NCBI GenBank assembly: GCA_946403295.1
Contig: CAMIZL010000002.1
Coordinates: forward strand, 62,001-126,000
Length of the DNA stretch: 64,000 nt
Reading direction: 5' to 3'
From: an uncultured Clostridia bacterium
Lineage (GTDB): Bacteria; Bacillota; Clostridia; Lachnospirales; Lachnospiraceae
The notes under the pieces were generated by a model. The model searched no databases, was not told the origin of the DNA, and saw only the letters and a list, made by a program, of their open reading frames with translations. Below, in pieces: positions 62,286-64,000 of the stretch. Position numbers and translations under genes: made by a program. Positions within the stretch are counted from its first letter, which is position 1. The number at the start of each line of letters is the position of its first letter.

Positions 62286-64000
62286 TACTCCAGCCATAAG
62301 AAATCATCTGTCTCTTCTCTTCGAATTGTCCTCAATACAGAATACCCAATACCCGAGATGCCAAGCATTATGCCCTTACACTTACTGTATTCCATATCAT
62401 CTTTATTCCAGCCGTGCTGTATATACTTCCCAAACAGCACGTCGTACGTTTTTTTACATTTTTTTTCGAGCTCGTGGTCATTTAAAACCCGAGCAGCGAA
62501 ATTGAGGATATCAAGATTACCGATGTCTCCATGACAATACACAATGTTATACCCAATACACTCTTTCTTTGTATTCTCTATGCAACATTGAATCTCATGA
62601 TTCAATCGATCATCCTCATAACCTGCTCGTTTTAATAACAACAACGCAAGCAGTATTCCCGGTGCCCCATGACACCATGCTCTTGAAAATCCTACTTTTT
62701 CATCCGAAGTTTTCCATACTTCAGCCTTTTCATCCCAAAACTGAATTCTCTCGTGTTCCAATAGTTTTTGGAATAATCCGTATACTTTTTTACTCCCGTT
62801 GATCAAATACAAACGGTAAAGAGCCGGAAGAATCCCCGCAACTCCATGCGCGAACCCGGAATACCTGCTTGTTCTGTCATTCATTCCAAGCATTTTTTCA
62901 ATATGTGAAAACACTGTCTGAAACTTGGATTCTGCGAGTTTCTTCAGTTCCGTATCTTCGATTTTTTCGTAAATATTCAAAAGAACCGTGAGCAAGCCTG
63001 TTGTCCCGCCGATAAGATCGGATTCTTTTGTATTATCAACACTGTCATCAATAACTCCCATACATTTTATCAATGCGTTTCGGACACGTTCTTCCTTTAC
63101 TATGGAAAAAGCTTTATAAAGGATATAAATATATGATCCGATCCCAAAGAATCCTCCCACAAACTGCATGTAGTTATGCAATCCATCCTCGATAACTCTT
63201 ACGATCGGTTCAATGGCAGCTCTGCTCAAATCGAGGTATTTTTGCTCTCCCGTAACCTTCCATAAATTCTGAAGAAATAACGCAATTCCTGAGTTTCCGT
63301 TGTAAAAATCCAAATCGGACACCCCGTAACTCCAATCATTGGAATCAAGTTTTGCCGTAGTACTGTGAATCCAAAAAGCATCGATATGCCCGTTGTTGTT
63401 TACTCCGGTAAATGCCGTATCGATCAAATAGTCACCTATCTGTTTTGCGGTTGCTAAATACTCTTCCTCCGGGACTTCTTGTTTTTTCCCCGAAGCGAAT
63501 TTTATCTTTGTTGTGAATCTGTTTGACGTAACACTGTAAAACGAGATCCTGATCAGTTCCAATTGCTTTTCCATTTCCTGCGCAGAGACTGAATTCATTT
63601 TTTTCCGGAAATGGTCCCATGGACTGCTTTCCATTTTTGCCAATAGTTTTGTTCCGTAGCCGTCATGAAGATCAGTTTCATTGAACCTGACCGAATAATA
63701 AGGGATATCCCCCTTTTTCATTGCGCCGATCTCGCTGCGAATCAACTTAGCATCGGGCTCATAAATCCCAATCCTCGCCAAAACCATTTCCCTCTCTATG
63801 GCACTGTACATAAAACAAGGATGATGTGACAGGCTCTGCAATTGACCATAAAAAAAGGTGGGACGCAGTATTATTCTAACCCTCGCATTCCAAAACAATT
63901 CTTTTACCCAATCGATGAACACTTCACGGTTATCAAGGACAAATCGGTACATCAAAGAGAATCCCCATGACAGATCATCCAGATAATCAGTGCTGTCAAC
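62285..64000 (-). CDS. lanM: Class II lanthipeptide synthetase LanM (copy 2), N-terminus beyond window
   Basis: The frame is open to the right edge, so the start is missing; about 571 residues are visible. The first 150 or so are the end of the dehydratase domain (NARVRIILRPTFFYGQLQSL, DIPYYSVRFNETDL). The rest is the LanC-like cyclase with FYNGNSGIALFLQNLW, FAHGVAGILPAL and the zinc-ligand motifs AWCHGAPGILLALL and YCHGDIGNLDIL. It differs clearly from copy 1, which suggests a different substrate. A precursor for it may lie upstream, outside the window. Confidence 0.93.
   Translation of the reverse strand, partial: VDSTDYLDDLSWGFSLMYRFVLDNREVFIDWVKELFWNARVRIILRPTFFYGQLQSLSHHPCFMYSAIEREMVLARIGIYEPDAKLIRSEIGAMKKGDIPYYSVRFNETDLHDGYGTKLLAKMESSPWDHFRKKMNSVSAQEMEKQLELIRISFYSVTSNRFTTKIKFASGKKQEVPEEEYLATAKQIGDYLIDTAFTGVNNNGHIDAFWIHSTTAKLDSNDWSYGVSDLDFYNGNSGIALFLQNLWKVTGEQKYLDLSRAAIEPIVRVIEDGLHNYMQFVGGFFGIGSYIYILYKAFSIVKEERVRNALIKCMGVIDDSVDNTKESDLIGGTTGLLTVLLNIYEKIEDTELKKLAESKFQTVFSHIEKMLGMNDRTSRYSGFAHGVAGILPALYRLYLINGSKKVYGLFQKLLEHERIQFWDEKAEVWKTSDEKVGFSRAWCHGAPGILLALLLLKRAGYEDDRLNHEIQCCIENTKKECIGYNIVYCHGDIGNLDILNFAARVLNDHELEKKCKKTYDVLFGKYIQHGWNKDDMEYSKCKGIMLGISGIGYSVLRTIRREETDDFLWLE

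Overview
The window looks like the chromosome of a Gram-positive Clostridia member, most likely Lachnospiraceae. This rests on family knowledge and gene content, not on a search: the order rpmE - DUF1385 gene - prmC - prfA, a DUF4364 protein, a sugar-ABC locus with a LacI-type sensor fused to GGDEF, the mcsA-mcsB-clpC block, and sigma-A style promoters with strong AGGAGG ribosome sites. Almost everything is on the minus strand, so operons read from high to low coordinates. Only trpS is on the plus strand.

Reading 5' to 3' on the minus strand from the right edge, the first 12 kb (about 64000-52050) is a class II lanthipeptide cluster. It holds a LanM synthetase cut by the window edge, a peptidase-type LanT, two small precursor genes, a second complete LanM, a second LanT and a LanFEG immunity transporter. 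Both precursors end in the same ten residues, CPTSACTSKC, a pattern typical of beta peptides of two-component lantibiotics. No alpha-type partner is visible. The stretch looks more AT-rich than its neighbours. Next come core genes: tig-clpP-clpX-engB-rho-DUF4364 gene, then rpmE-DUF1385 gene-prmC-prfA-rRNA methyltransferase.

From about 39800 to 22900 lie an ABC transporter with a GldF/GldG fusion, two secreted or anchored surface proteins (SH3/glucosaminidase and cohesin/cadherin-like), mcsA-mcsB-clpC without ctsR, a small unknown gene, radA and a membrane-anchored beta-propeller protein. The McsB homologue has lost residues that are conserved in active protein-arginine kinases.

From 22700 to 10290 lie an amino-acid-type binding protein whose two lobes appear in swapped order, its permease, cdd and deoC, a VTC-domain/DUF4956 pair, a BMP-type nucleoside ABC transporter and a very acidic repeat protein. 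Together cdd, deoC and the BMP transporter form a nucleoside uptake and salvage block. trpS then faces a protein joining a condensation-like domain to a cyclic-nucleotide-binding domain. The left end has a sugar ABC transporter, a periplasmic-binding-domain/GGDEF sensor, a PII-like protein and a partial cation antiporter.

Repeats stand out. At 1421-1663 a 98-nt direct repeat ends in an inverted repeat that folds on paper as a clean cloverleaf. Unrelated 36-bp and 34-bp tandem repeats sit just upstream of two genes. A 73-bp tandem duplication crosses the end of the SH3/glucosaminidase gene. Several proteins, including Rho, trigger factor and the DUF1385 protein, carry long low-complexity extensions. 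No tRNA, rRNA, CRISPR array or transposase was recognised. All positions and motifs were read by eye; no database search was run.
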